The notes under the pieces: generated by a model
Databases searched by the model: none
The model's input: only the letters and a program-made list of their open reading frames with translations
Told to the model about the DNA's origin: nothing
Shown here: piece after piece, positions 23,979-35,690 of the stretch
Layout: each line of letters begins with the position of its first letter
How positions within the stretch are numbered: the stretch's first letter is position 1
Assembly (NCBI RefSeq): GCF_010015445.1
Contig: NC_053120.1
Location: forward strand, 18,038,308-18,102,307
Reading direction: 5' to 3'
DNA length: 64,000 nucleotides
From: Perca fluviatilis
Lineage: Eukaryota > Chordata > Actinopteri > Perciformes > Percidae
Position numbers and translations under genes: made by a program

Positions 23979-24528
23979 AGTCCCTCCAGAAAAACGTGAT
24001 TATGCAATCGCATAATCGCATAAATTGCCAATTTCCGTGCAAAATATGCGGGGCTTGCATGATTTCATAGTCCCCGCATTTTCGTTGCAAAAAGTCACAT
24101 TTATCTTAGCGGAAAGTTGAAAAATGTTGCGTTTACTTCACACAAAAGCAGCCATTTTCCCCTGTTGCCATGGGAACATTATGAAGTGACGTTATGAAGT
24201 GACGTTATGAAGTGACTTTATGAAGTGACGTTATGAAGTGACTTTATGAAGTGACGTTATGAAGTGACGTTATGAAGTGACGTAATTACGCAACGTGAAC
24301 ATCATCGAAAAGCAGGGTGTTGGGGGGGAATCACTTTTTTTTCTCTTTTTCATCAAACCGCAGTTTTTGCAAGTTCCTGCAATTTTTGCAAGTTCCCGCA
24401 ATTTCATCACATAAAATTGCATAAATATCCCGCATATTCCATCGCATTTTTTAAGAAAACGTGCCACATAATCAAGGATTTTTGCCCGCAACAGTCACAA
24501 AAACACTCTGCATTTTCCTGGAAGGACT
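23979..24528. mobile_element. hAT-type MITE (550 bp)
   Basis: The ends AGTCCCTCCAG and CTGGAAGGACT are inverted repeats. The 8-bp sequence GATTATGC flanks the element at 23971-23978 and 24529-24536, consistent with hAT integration; one base of end placement is ambiguous because the junction sequence repeats. The interior has TGCGAT/CGCAT-rich subterminal text and a 13-bp minisatellite, with no transposase frame. Confidence 0.85.
24183..24286. repeat. 13-bp minisatellite, eight copies
   Basis: Eight consecutive copies of GAAGTGACGTTAT (104 bp exactly). Units 3 and 5 carry ACTTTAT instead of ACGTTAT. The last unit ends GTAAT. Six units contain TGACGT, a CREB/ATF half-site core. Confidence 0.95.
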
Positions 24529-24925
24529 GATTATGCAAAACCCTGAATTATGTTTAAGTCATGTTTTTCTTATTTATTTTTTTATATCTAGTGTAAACAT
24601 CTAACTATAAATCAAGAAATGTCTTTGTGTGTTTGTGTGTGTCTCCTGCATGCGCAGTACAGCAGCGGGGACGAGGAGTTGCTATATCCCTAGAAGGCTC
24701 ATTGATTGCAGTTCACCGGCTCTTGCTACAAACCACGATCTCCTGGGTGAAAGTCCTGTGTTGTTTAACCCATCCACCACCCCAACCTGCCTCCTTAAAC
24801 ATTGTTTTTTTGGTATTTAATACTACTCTTTATCATTTTTGCTCTTCATAATACGTAATCTTACGTATTTGTGTCTTCTCTTCTGATTAAAAACCAAACA
24901 GTTTAAACCACAGAATAAGGATCAA

Positions 24926-24969
24926 CCAATTAGGACGTCTTGGAAGGTATAGGTGGTTGCTACAGTAAC
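24926..24969 (+). promoter_or_regulatory. Putative promoter: CCAAT box and RFX X-box
   Basis: CCAAT is at 24926-24930. GTTGCTACAGTAAC at 24956-24969 fits the X-box consensus RYYNYY-N(1-3)-RRNRAC at every constrained position. X-boxes bind RFX factors and are known from promoters of ciliary genes. They lie 155-200 bp upstream of the candidate start at 25125. An NRF1-like GCATGCGCAG lies at 24648-24657. No TATA box is evident. The remaining sequence from 24537 to 24919 has no recognisable gene. Confidence 0.45.
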
Positions 24970-25124
24970 AACAGGCAGACTCTCCGGGCTGCCTCCAGCA
25001 GCTAACGTTAGCTAGGTGGCTGTTTAGACAACGGAGCTACCATGGATGTGTTAAGCAATGTACTGTTAAAAGTTACCGCGAAAACAATGGCTTCTCTTTA
25101 AAGTGGTATGGACAGTTTTCTTGG

Positions 25125-25226
25125 ATGGAGTCCAGTGGAAATAAGGACGAGCTTTTCTGCAGCATGTCCAGACATTTCCCCAGCGGAGCTGACAGCCCCC
25201 CAGCCAGAGAGGAGGCCCTCACACAG
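25125..25226 (+). CDS. Candidate first coding exon, unrecognised gene
   Basis: The ATG at 25125 opens exactly 34 codons (MESSGNKDELFCSMS... ending REEALTQ) and reaches CACACAG|GTAACA, a good splice donor at 25227, in phase 0. A second frame from the ATG at 25108 (MDSFLGWSPVEIRTSF...) is also open to the same donor in phase 2, so the frame is uncertain. A 20-codon uORF including its stop starts at 25042 in a strong context (ACCATGG) and stops at 25101. Composition shifts to GC-richer here. The upstream X-box suggests a cilium-related gene. I do not recognise the N-terminus and no downstream exon could be identified. Confidence 0.35.
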
Positions 25227-25950
25227 GTAACATTATATTAAGTAGTGAAACGGGTTTCATGCTTCTTGTGTTATTATTTTAGTAACCTAGTAACCTTCCT
25301 ATTTAGTAAGAAATGGTGAACACTGATGATGGCTTCTAGCTGAAACCCCTTTGTGTTTTGCCCACATTAAATAAGAAGAGAACTTCTCTGTGAGTGACCT
25401 AGCTAGTTTTTAGTTTTCTTTGATCCTGTCACTGCCGTGGACTCGATACACTGTCTAAGCCTTGCTGGCCACTTTTCATTATAGCTTTCATAATTCAAAC
25501 AATGCTGGGCTGGAAGTTTTCATTCTTTGATTTTCTTTTACTGCTGGTAGCTACTCATGATCTGACCGTATAGTCCTGAAGCATATGGATAGGATATGTT
25601 ACATGTGCGATTTTTGTCTGATGTAGGCTATTCAATGTCATGCAGTATGTCATTTAGATGGCTTCTCTGCTGTTTGGGTTCATGATTAGTTGCCACTTTG
25701 TGTAATAAAATGTTAAATTTTATAACAGTGCTGTGCAGAGCCAATGCTGCTGGTTCTGCCGCTGCAAATATATTTTAGCCTGAATAGGTTCAAATCGACA
25801 GGTTTTTATCTATTGTTGTGTACAAACTTTTTAGACAGAGTTTTGTTGGTAGAGCATGTTGGAGACAGTACTATTGCCGTTGTAATGCAGTATGTTGGAA
25901 GGTCAAATTGTTGCTGTTTTTTTCAGATTGTCCTTTTTGCTACTTCTCAC
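25227..25950. other. Presumed first intron, no feature seen
   Basis: AT-rich sequence following the candidate donor. No exon-like segment with a convincing acceptor and donor was found. Confidence 0.4.
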
Positions 25951-26440
25951 TTTTGTACTGGCCCGCCCAAAATACTATTTCTGCCTACGCCACTGCTTGG
26001 GAATGAGAACAAGTTGCCCAAGCATGTCTTTGCAGTGTGCTACCGGTGTGCCAAAAACTGATCATCTTCCAAAAAGTTATTGCTGTCTACCCTACATGCA
26101 AATGATAAAATTAATCGTACACAAACATGTCCAGCACGTTGTTATGTTGCACACATTTCTCCGGCTGCTCTGCGCGCTATAGCGGCTTCCTCAGCAGGCT
26201 GGGCCAGGCTCCCTGCTTCCTCCGCCTGCTCCATATCGCTACCTGGATGTGTGTCGGCTAGACGGAAGAAATGGACAGGCTGAATCTCTAGATGAGCCAT
26301 AGCCGAGCTGTGTCTGATTGAGCCATGCTTATAGTTGGATAAAGTTGTGGGGAAAAAATACTGAGAACCAAGCAATTGGCCCGTTCCTAACAGGCACGCC
26401 CTCCAAACGGGCACTGCACTAGTTTATAAAATTGTCATCT
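25951..26440 (-). mobile_element. DNA transposon fragment (CAGTGGCGTAGGC-type end)
   Basis: On the minus strand a terminus-like CAGTGGCGTAGGCAGAAAT begins at about 25996. I recall such ends from vertebrate hAT-type elements. The adjacent minus-strand frame (26142-26414) includes an acidic segment (DMEQAEEAGSLAQPAEEAA) of unknown function. The opposite terminus and target duplication were not identified. Confidence 0.35.
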
Positions 26441-26452
26441 GCGCATGGTAGG

Positions 26453-27210
26453 GTTGGGTACTGTTTGGATTTTTGTGATTCTGATGCCGAACCTGTACTT
26501 TTAAAACGATTCCGATTCCTAAACCGATTCTTGAAAATCTGAAAAATGACATCAAAGAAAGGCTCTTTTATGGAGTTAAATTTAACAATATATTAACGTT
26601 TTAAAGTACTTAAATATATATGTAAACCTAAGTCACCTAACACACAACTACAATAATTTAACAATAAATAACAGTTACACTATTAACAAGTAACAACAAA
26701 ATAAATGTTGAGTTGGTATGCTAACTAAACCAGCTTCAAACTTTAGCAGTTCTTTTGCAGAAATATGACCATATTTGCCTTCTCTGGCAAGATACGACAC
26801 CTCACCTGATTTATGGCATGTCCTGCATAGGAGAAAACTCTCTCAGATGGTGTCTAAGAGGCCTGTATAATAAGATTCATAAACACGACATACTGATTCC
26901 ACAGTCGCTTATGTGTTGTAAGCTGTCTGCACTGACAGCTCTCAAGATATCTAAGCACTTAAGAAGTGTAGCTACTACCTTTCCTACATGTCTTTTTTTT
27001 GTGGGTTTAGAGGTAAAATGCAATAAAAATTAAGGTGGGGTGCTAACGTTATACGTTTAGCTAGCTGCGTCGTGCAGTCGGGTCAGGGGGCGCTGCAGCT
27101 CCTTTGGCTCCTGAGCTAAAGCTAACAAGCTAGCCTAGTAACCTGAACAATCAAACACAGAAACTCAATGCAAGTTACTAGAAAGGAGCAGCGCAATGCC
27201 CAGGTAGTGC
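26453..27210. mobile_element. Partial element with TAGGGTTGGGTAC-type end
   Basis: The left end TAGGGTTGGGTACTG, followed by repeated CGATTCC-type text, resembles the start at 36771 (TAGGGTTGGGTACCG). These are two related but diverged termini of one DNA transposon class. The matching right end is not visible, so this copy is truncated or overwritten by neighbours. Confidence 0.45.
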
Positions 27211-27239
27211 CACTAATATATAACCGTGTATACATAAAA

Positions 27240-27660
27240 TGTAGTGGTTTTAGCCTGTAATTCCGCCCACTCCATCTCCCATTGTGCTCTCTCTACTTCG
27301 AAGGAAGTGCAAGATCCCCGGGATACTGTACTGCGCACTAGCCGCCTCTCCAGCGTCACCATCAGGCAGCGGTCCTTTCCCGCCGGGTAAAACAGAGTTG
27401 TTATTGCTGTGGTGTTCCGTTTCGTTTGTCGTTTGTCCAATCAATTCATTGTTTTTGGGTGACAATACAGATTAGCGCCGCCTGCTGTTATTGAGATGTA
27501 CGTCTCGCGCACACGCAGAACGTACGCTGAAGTGGGCGTAGCTTCGGTGTGTTCCGAGGCACTTTTTTGACCAACTCGGGGAGACTGATCAGTCAGACTG
27601 CCTTTTCTGCCAACGGTCGGTCGTCGGATTGGTGTGTCAGAGGCTTTAGGGTAAAAATCT
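27240..27660. repeat. Interspersed repeat cluster, unclassified
   Basis: GC-rich compared with its surroundings, with text I recall as recurrent in percomorph genomes (near 27474-27485 AGCGCCGCCTG; 27598-27645 GACTGCC then GGTGTGTCAGAGGC). Short ORFs on both strands here (27213-27475) overlap each other and have no domain. Boundaries are approximate. Confidence 0.4.
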
Positions 27661-30117
27661 TGGTCTTGGCAAATAAACTGTTGAAGGTATGGTTAGAGTT
27701 AGGCAACGGAAATTCTAAAGGTTAAGATTAGGGAAACGTCGTGGTGACAGTCAATAAAAAGGTGAACATTAACTGCAAGTCTCTGACTGGACAAGAACTC
27801 CAGTTTTCTGCATGAAACTCAAAGATGAGATGAGAAAGTAAATGCAACACTTACTTGTTTATTCATAGTCTCTAAACACAGAAGCACAGAGAAATTAAAG
27901 CTAATTTAAAGCCCTTGAATTTAGTTTAATCTACTTTAATGATCCCATAACAATATTTGATAAAGCTGTATGTGTGCATGTGCACCCACACACATGTACA
28001 GAACCAGTGTTGGGGACTGAAAAGGGGTGGCAGTCTTTGTACAGAAAATTGAAAATATGCCCACTAGCTCATACTGGACTGCACCACTGTGGGTAACAAA
28101 GGAATTGAGGACTCAGTGACCCATCTGCTAACATCTATTCCACTGATACATGGGTATAATATTCATTTGCCCCACAAATAATTGCAGATCCACATCGACT
28201 CATTATTGTCTGAATATGCACCAACACAAATGCCACACACTATCACATGCATGTAACCATATGCATGCTCATGTCCACTTATTATCATCACATTTGTATG
28301 CATCCATTTGACCAGGCAAATATTGATGATATGGCCTAACTTATTGCGTAAAAATAATAATCTGATAATTGCCATCGTCTAATTGCCACAGCTGTGTGTG
28401 TCTGTGTCCCCCTCTCTCTCTCTCTCTGCTAATAGAGCGAGTGGGTCCTAGCTCATTACTCTGGCAGAGAGAGGCTGCTTTATCTACTATCTGGCCTATT
28501 TTAAATGCTAGCCTATTTTTAAATGGGTTCCTACACACCGCCTTGTTAGCAGCAAGGAGCGTAATCTCTCACTAGGCTTCACTATACTCTCTCTCGAACT
28601 ACCCAAGTCTCTCTCCCGCTCATGTAGTGTCTGGCTTTCTCTTTCCTTATTGTTGCCTCAGTTAATTATTGAATGGGAGACAATGTGTTGTGTCTTTTCT
28701 CCATGTCAATAATGAGTTCATGCAATACACACAAATGAGGTAATGTCTATGAAATCCTGTTATTATTGCTATACATTTCTTAAATAAAGTGTCAGTAAAT
28801 TAATTAATTAATATTAAATTAAACAAAAAAAGATTTGAAGGTGTTGAAGTTTATAGTATGTACAGACTAATGGTTCCCCACTACCTGACTAAAATATTTA
28901 GTACACCTGTAGAGTGGTATAAGCACTTTATGCAGAGGGGTTGAGCAGTTAAATGGGTAATTGTATTTGCCTCAGTACTGAAGATTGACTCTGTTGTTGC
29001 ACATCTACAAAATGATCTACAGTGAGATTTCAGAGAACTGCTTCCCTCTGGAGCGTATCTTGAGAGCTTGTTACTTGAAATGCTTCAAGGATTTTCACAT
29101 TGTCCATCTTCCTCGCTCTCTCTGCCTCCCGCTTTCTCTTGTGTCCTCCCTGTCTTTTTCTTTTCCATCTGTTTCTCTTTGTCTTCTGTTACTAAGGGTA
29201 AGATCAGCTCCCTTGCTTTTCTGGCTTTGTTTCTTCACTCTCTCCCTCTCTTTTTCTCTCTCATGTGGTGTGCAGGGGATACTTGGCCGACACCCAATTT
29301 GCAGGCAATGTGTTGTAATTGCTTTTTCTTGCTGGTAAGAAATAGCCCCAACTCACTATAAAATAAATCCATTATATTGCATTTGTTTATCACTGCATTT
29401 CTTAATGTGTGTACAGGATATGCATGTACATGTGCTGAAGATGTCAGACATCCAGACATGTGTTCATGTGATGGCTTTGTCTCCAATTGTGTTTGCATAG
29501 GTGGAAATGCATTGCTGTTGTACAAGAGCCTATAAACTATCCAGAGTGTTTTTTCTGTGTTTGCATATCTTAATGGTACATCTCTGAATTTGCATGTCTG
29601 ACAATTGGCTGCAGGAATCTGCTGTGAAGGACAGTCTCTTTGTCTTTGAAAGGGAACTCATTAGGTGTGCAGACGTTTGCCTCATCCTCTTTGGTGCTTA
29701 CTCCGTCAACACCATTTGTGCATTTCATTTTTCACGCCTGCTCTTTTGCTCCACTCCCTCTGCATCACCCCTCCCCGGTCCCCCGTCAACCCTAGCCCGC
29801 CTCTTGCTGTTCCCCCCTCCGCCCCCTTTCCCTCTTGTTCTCTATCCCCTCGTCTTGGCCCAGTGGAAATCTAGTGCATTCTGCTGCAAGGCTGATATTT
29901 CTGAAGCCAAAGTAACACATACATTTCTGTTTCAAGCACCCATGACTGTGACGGACATGTATATAATGCTATCGGACTCTGTCAGACATGCCAGCTCTTT
30001 GCTGTTATTCATTTGAAAAGCTATTTAATGTGTCAGGGCCGTGTGTAGTCGAGACCTTCACTGGCTCTTGTCTGTACCATGACTCTCATTTTGCAGGTGT
30101 TGACACACTACTGCACA
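27661..30117. other. No recognisable gene; pyrimidine-rich tracts
   Basis: Contains a short (CT)n at about 28411-28428 and long pyrimidine-rich stretches near 29100-29270 and 29740-29850. The 140-codon frame at 29594-30016 is low-complexity (Pro/Leu) and motif-free. Confidence 0.45.
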
Positions 30118-30256
30118 TTTTACATGTAAATTCAAGGTATTTAGCTGATGCTCTTATCCAGAGTGACTTACAAAGACGCAGCAGGATGGGGGGTTGTCAG
30201 TGTCTTGCCGTAGCGAACTTCCGACTCTCATGGCAGTTGCAGGAATTGAGCCTATG
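30118..30256. repeat. Interspersed repeat with conserved teleost core
   Basis: TATTTAGCTGATGCTCTTAT then CCAGAGTGACTTACAA matches, from memory, a core found across teleost interspersed repeats (usual form TTTAGCTGACGCTTTTATCC). The sequence after it is diverged, so the copy is old. The family name is left open. Confidence 0.6.
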
Positions 30257-33200
30257 ACAATGTGGATGTTGGATTTACTGCAATATCCTCTGAGAATAAA
30301 GTGTATCAGCAGTGAGAGGCTACATTAAGTAAGTATATATAAAGTCTAGTGAGACACTACTAATGAAGCAACTGAAGCAACTACTGATGTTCTTGTCATT
30401 GTTAGTGAGAAGTTAAGCTTTCTAAACCCATGAGGGGCCTGTCTTTATCTGATAATGAGCCCCATCAGACATGTCCTCTCCTTCCTCTGCTCCAGTTAAA
30501 GAAATCTTTTACCCTTTGAGTATCCAAATTTTCTATTCTATTTATATCTCCAGAGACATTGTTTTACTTTAAAAGGGCTAACATTTCAACTGCACAATGT
30601 AAATGCCTCAACATGTCACTATTCTTTAGCAAATTCAAATGGCAGTCCGATATGACTAGAAAAACTCAAGTGCATAGGAATTGTACAATGGGACATCAGC
30701 AAAACTCCACAGATTAACAATTTAGCTGGTGGTGTGAAATGATTTACATAACAGGGTAAAGACACAAGAAAGCAATCTAACAAAATATCTACTGTAGCAA
30801 GTTTTGGTTTCTTAGGACATGAGTTAGTATTTTGCTGACAAGTTTTAATGTATCACTTCCATGGTTGTAGCCAGGATTTTAGAAGTACAGAACTCAAGAG
30901 TCTGAGCCCCCTCTCCCACCCAAGACAGCAAATAGAAAGTCTCTTAAATTATTGGATTCTTCATAATATATTTGATTTATTCAGTCAACAGTTCAATTAT
31001 ATTTTGTCTAATTTCTTTTCAACATGCTGTTTTTGACCACTTCACCTTTAGGAATATATTTCTGGTGGAGAAATACAAAATATTTTTTTATTTATTGGCT
31101 TAAAAGAAGTCAAACTCATCAGCCCATACCGAGCATGCAATTATTTAGGTGCCAAATGCGATACCCCCCTGTTGCTAAATCACTGAGGGGTGATAGGTTA
31201 CTCTGCTGCAGCCCCAGCTTGTGTCTCAGACTGATGTTACGTGACGTTTATATAAACCACCATTTTAAATATGCATTTTCATTGCTTCTGACTCAGACCT
31301 CATAAACATGTAGCTGTTGTCATCATCAACCAAATGACTACATCATAAAAGTGGCTAAAATTATACACTTAAAAGTTGCAGAGAACACTACCTAACCCAC
31401 CTCTGACACTGTTATAGTGTGCCTACTTCAGGTTTGAGGGCAACGTGGTGTGTTTTGCTGTGTTGGTGGAGGTCCAAAGCGGCTCTTCAAAATTAAACTG
31501 TGGAAAAGCCCCACAGTCAACATTGGCTTAGCGAGTGCCACTGGCAAATCGAGCCGGATGTGCAAAAGTCACCTTGACAGTTTCCACAGCAGTGCTGTCA
31601 TTGGTAGGCAGCGATGTCATCCAAATAGATGGTGGGTGTTAAGCGTGTTAAAGGACATCACACACAGTCCAGAGGAGACACTGCAAATGTTGAAACAGAA
31701 CCACCAAAACAGTGGCGACATAGTGTTATACCGGTTATTGCAGTAACCATGGGGAATATTATCGTGTTTATGCGCTGTGTGACTGTGTAGTATGTGTGCA
31801 TGTATGTAATGATGCTTGTGGCTCTGATGCATTCAGAGGTAGAATACCTCCACAAGAATAAATCGGACCTCTTCAGTCAACTCCCTACCACCCGACTTGA
31901 TACGTACCATCTCTATGCACAACATGGGATTAGTGAGTTACCTACATAACTATAATGCAATGCATATGTTGAGCTGACAGATTTAGTGACTCACACCAAC
32001 AGCGTTTTTCATCATAATATGCACTTTATTCTCCCTTGTAAAAGTTCCCTGTCATATTAAGTAGGATTGAACAGACATACTGTAACAAACTGTGTCAGCA
32101 TCTGTGATGAATGATCCTTGAGTCACAATCTGAAATTTCACAATGTTGTTGCATAAATCATATGTGTATATGAGCTGTCACGCTCTAAGAGTGGAAGACA
32201 CAACAATCAGTGACTCCATCATGCCAACATGGTTTGATATGCTGACAACATATCTGGATTATGAAGCTGTAAACTTTTTGCAAGATTTTTCCCCCCCACA
32301 ACAATTCAAGTTTGACCACATCTGCAAAAACAGCTCAACCACAATCACCAAAACATTTGACACAAAATACAAATACAATAGACTTGACATGTGCACAACT
32401 ACATTGTTGAATAGATGTGGTGAACAGTAGTTGCTCAAGCCCACCGTGTATGTATTAAAAATCTAAAATATAACCTGTATCTTCAGGTGTGGTTCAACAT
32501 GAGCCAAGACAGTGAAAATCCTGTCTTTAACCCACACATGTTCCCCATACTCACTCAGTAATAGCATTGAGTTCCCAGAGAGTCCTATTGGACTTCTGTC
32601 TGGCAGGGGGGCTATTGATTTCATTAAGAAGACGTGTGGAGCACATTACAGAATGATGACTGCTTCATGGGAGGTCAACACAAAATCAATATGAAATTAT
32701 ATTATGGCTTCGACTGACTGGGGTAAGGCCGGCTACTACGCACCACTGCCAACACCCGCCTGGAAAACGAGGGAAGGATTTTTCCTGCAGGAATTTCTTG
32801 TGGGAATGGAACATGGCAAAGAAGAATTGAGGATTAACCACGGCCTTGTCTGTCAGTACGATGCTTACCAAGTTGAACTGGACTTGCAGACCAAATAAAC
32901 TATGATCCTCATGAGAGTCTCCTTCTGTTTACTGTACGCAAGTGTGAAAACAGAGAGAATGGAAGATAACATAAAATAACATGTAATGGTACAGATAAAC
33001 ACAGCTTATATCAGGGTTCCGTAAAGTGAATCTTAAATCATCATAATATAAACCATGTCCGCTAAAGGGGCAAGTGGATTTAATAGCCATATTAATGGCT
33101 GTATCAACTTGAAGCTTTAAAGCTTTTACACACTATGCCAACCCCTTCTACTAAACATTATTGTACTCTTGTCTGCTAATAATTTGCATATCATTTTGTT

Positions 33201-34698
33201 GACAAAATTGAACGCAAATCCTGGTCTCTTGTTTCAAAGACCTGAGCTTTGTGCAGTTCAACAACATAGCACGTTATTGAATAAAAAAATGCTATTGACT
33301 ATAATCTACACTGCAATTATATTTCCTACAAAATTTAAAAGGCAAAACTATTAAGTGACAGTGTTGACAAGTCTATACCTCAATTATATGGGTCAGGGTT
33401 GTCATACATGTACTGGTATGTGGCTGACAATCACAGACTAAAAGCTAAAAGACAGCTCCTGACATCCTCAAAGTAAAAGACATTTAGCAGAAATAATAGC
33501 GGAGTAATCAAACAACAAGACAACGTACATTTACAGTCCCCCACTGAATACAGCACAATGTTGGAGACAAAGACGGACTGAAAATATATTCAAATCCTGC
33601 CTCCCTCCCCCACCCTAGATACTGCCCTACCCTCACGTAGAGGAAGGGAAAACCCTGATCATTAATATAATCATCACCCCAACACGGGTGTTAATACTCA
33701 TATTCCTGATAAAAATGTCATTTGAAATAGGTTGTTTGACCTCTTTAAAATGTCTCGCTCCAGGTCTTTTTATTCTGTAAAACATGTTCTCATACTAATG
33801 GAGTTCATATTCGCAGATCTCTATGGCGGGGTTTCATCTTCTACTGCTCCTGCACTGTATCATTAAACACTACTCTATAATTTATTGATGCCCTAAATTA
33901 CTTATACTTGATTCCAATGCACAGATTTTGTTGCATCACACTTTGCCATACTATTGACATAAATGAATAATAGAAGACTGTTTGGCCTGATCAGAAAATG
34001 GTGGAAGCACAAAAACACAACAAATAAATAATAATAAATAACTGATTATTGTAAAGAGAGCTCAGGTGGGTACCAAAGCACATTGTATTCCAGAGGGACA
34101 CAGTTCAGCCTGCTGCTTTTGTATAAAGTACAAAAGTATGTTGTGTTTTATTTTTCTTTAAAAAAAAAAACACATAAGAGCATAGTAAGGGTATTAAAAA
34201 AAACTGAATTCTGTGACAAAAACAGCCATATGTAGCTGAGAAACAAGAAAGTCACACATCAGGTCATCGCCACACAGATGCATTTATGGAGGTTCTGCAA
34301 CCCCAGGCTGGTGAACACCAGACAAGTTTATGCAAATGAGCATGCAGAGTAAGAGCTAATGAGATTTACCAAAGCTGATGCTGTAACCATGGGGAGGCAT
34401 GGTTTAGTTGGCTTGTGAGGAACCAAAATAAGTGTCAGCAAAAGCATTCCCCCTGGCAGATGATTTATACCTGCTTATCAAAACTATATCTACTAACATC
34501 GTGCTGCTGTGAAAGACCTTGATGATAGATGATTAATTACAGTGGGAATTACTTCTGAATTAATTACATTCTCTACTAGACATTATTAAGGCTGTAGAAC
34601 GACTCACAAGTTCTCCATTAAAACATGTTTGTCCACTTGTATTTTTCTTATTTGAATATTTAAAGCCAATCATATCCTATCAATCAACAGCATTGTGT
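30257..34698. other. No recognisable gene (about 4.4 kb)
   Basis: AT-rich, unique-looking DNA. The largest frames (31450-31746, 98 codons; 32143-32430, 95 codons) lack motifs and have no supporting splice context. Confidence 0.4.
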
Positions 34699-34706
34699 AC
34701 TATAGA

Positions 34707-35682
34707 CAGTGTTGGGGAGTAACGGAATACATGTAACGGCGTTACGTATTCAGAATACAAATTATGAGTAACTGTATTCCGTTACAGTTACAATTTAAAT
34801 AGTTGGTATTTAGAATACAGTTACATTGTTGAAATCAATGGATTACATGACGATACTTCTCTGTTTCACGAGTTTATTCACTCTGACTAAATTAAGGCAA
34901 CTCTATGCATTTTCCAGAAGCCCCGATATGAAATTGAAAAAAATAGCTATTTGCGTTATCAGTCACAATGGAGTCGGAACCGGCACGACAGAGCCAGGAC
35001 AGGAATAAGTTTCTATCTTGTTTATTCAAACGGCATTTAACATTAAAGAACGAACAGGGAGAATGAAATATAACTGTGCAGTGCAACCTCTGCTTGCCAG
35101 CAAACAACCTCCTTTCAGCGTCCAAATTACTCCACCTCCAACCTGAAGAAGCATCTTAAAGTAAGCTATTTTTTTAATTAGCTAAAGGTAGTTGTCTGCT
35201 GTAGTTTTACTGGTCACCTTGCTATTTTAACATTGACGTGCAACTTTACATTCTCCTACGTGCTGATTTACTAGCTCCAGAGCCATTTAAAGACTGACTA
35301 GCCCCGTTTGACATGCTAGCTAACGTTAGCTAAAATTAGCTCGTGATAGCAAGACTGTGGTTAGATTTTTGTAGTATGCAGTTCGGGACTACCAATACAA
35401 TAATCTATCTGCTTGTTCAGGTACACATTCAGCTAGTTGGAATAAAAAGAACACACCATTATAGGCCTGTTTAGTAAGCTGGATGTGATAGCTGCATTCC
35501 TACACTTATAAAACACAATTCAATGTGGTAGTTTCCTGTAAGTAATCCTGAAGTAATCCAAGTATTCAGAATACGTTACTCAGATTGAGTAACGTACCAG
35601 AATACGTTACAAATTACATTTGTGGGCATGTATTCTGTATTCTGTAACGAAATACGTTTTGAAAGTATCCTTCCTAACACTG
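34707..35682 (+). mobile_element. hAT transposon derivative (976 bp)
   Basis: The ends CAGTGTTGGGGAGTAACGG and GGATACTTTCAAA (minus, after CAGTGTTAGGAA) are inverted at the outer nine or so bases. Both lead into GTAACG/CGTTAC-rich subterminal repeats. A perfect 8-bp duplication, ACTATAGA, flanks it at 34699-34706 and 35683-35690. A decayed BED-finger exon remains on the plus strand. Confidence 0.92.
34968..35160 (+). pseudogene. Decayed BED-finger exon of hAT transposase
   Basis: From ATG 34968 (MESEPARQSQDRNKFLSCLF) the frame meets a TGA just before NITVQCNLCLPANNLLSASK, which has the C-x2-C half of a BED finger. A one-base shift in the AAATTAC region then gives STSNLKKHLK, the His-containing half. 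The exon ends at AAAG with a consensus donor GTAAGC at 35161. One nonsense and one frameshift therefore break the exon; the rest of the transposase is missing. The minus-strand ORF over the same bases is a shadow. Confidence 0.8.
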
Positions 35683-35690
35683 ACTATAGA

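Noticed and set aside
29277..29335. Possible internal exon after a long pyrimidine tract, ending at a GTAAG donor
   Set aside because: Splice sites look good, but the peptide in the phase compatible with the exon at 25125 has no protein-like features, and the other candidate frame stops. Pyrimidine-rich tracts are common around here, so boundaries alone are not enough.
29594..30016. 140-codon plus-strand ORF
   Set aside because: Pro/Leu low-complexity translation of a C/T-rich stretch, with no domain or splice support.
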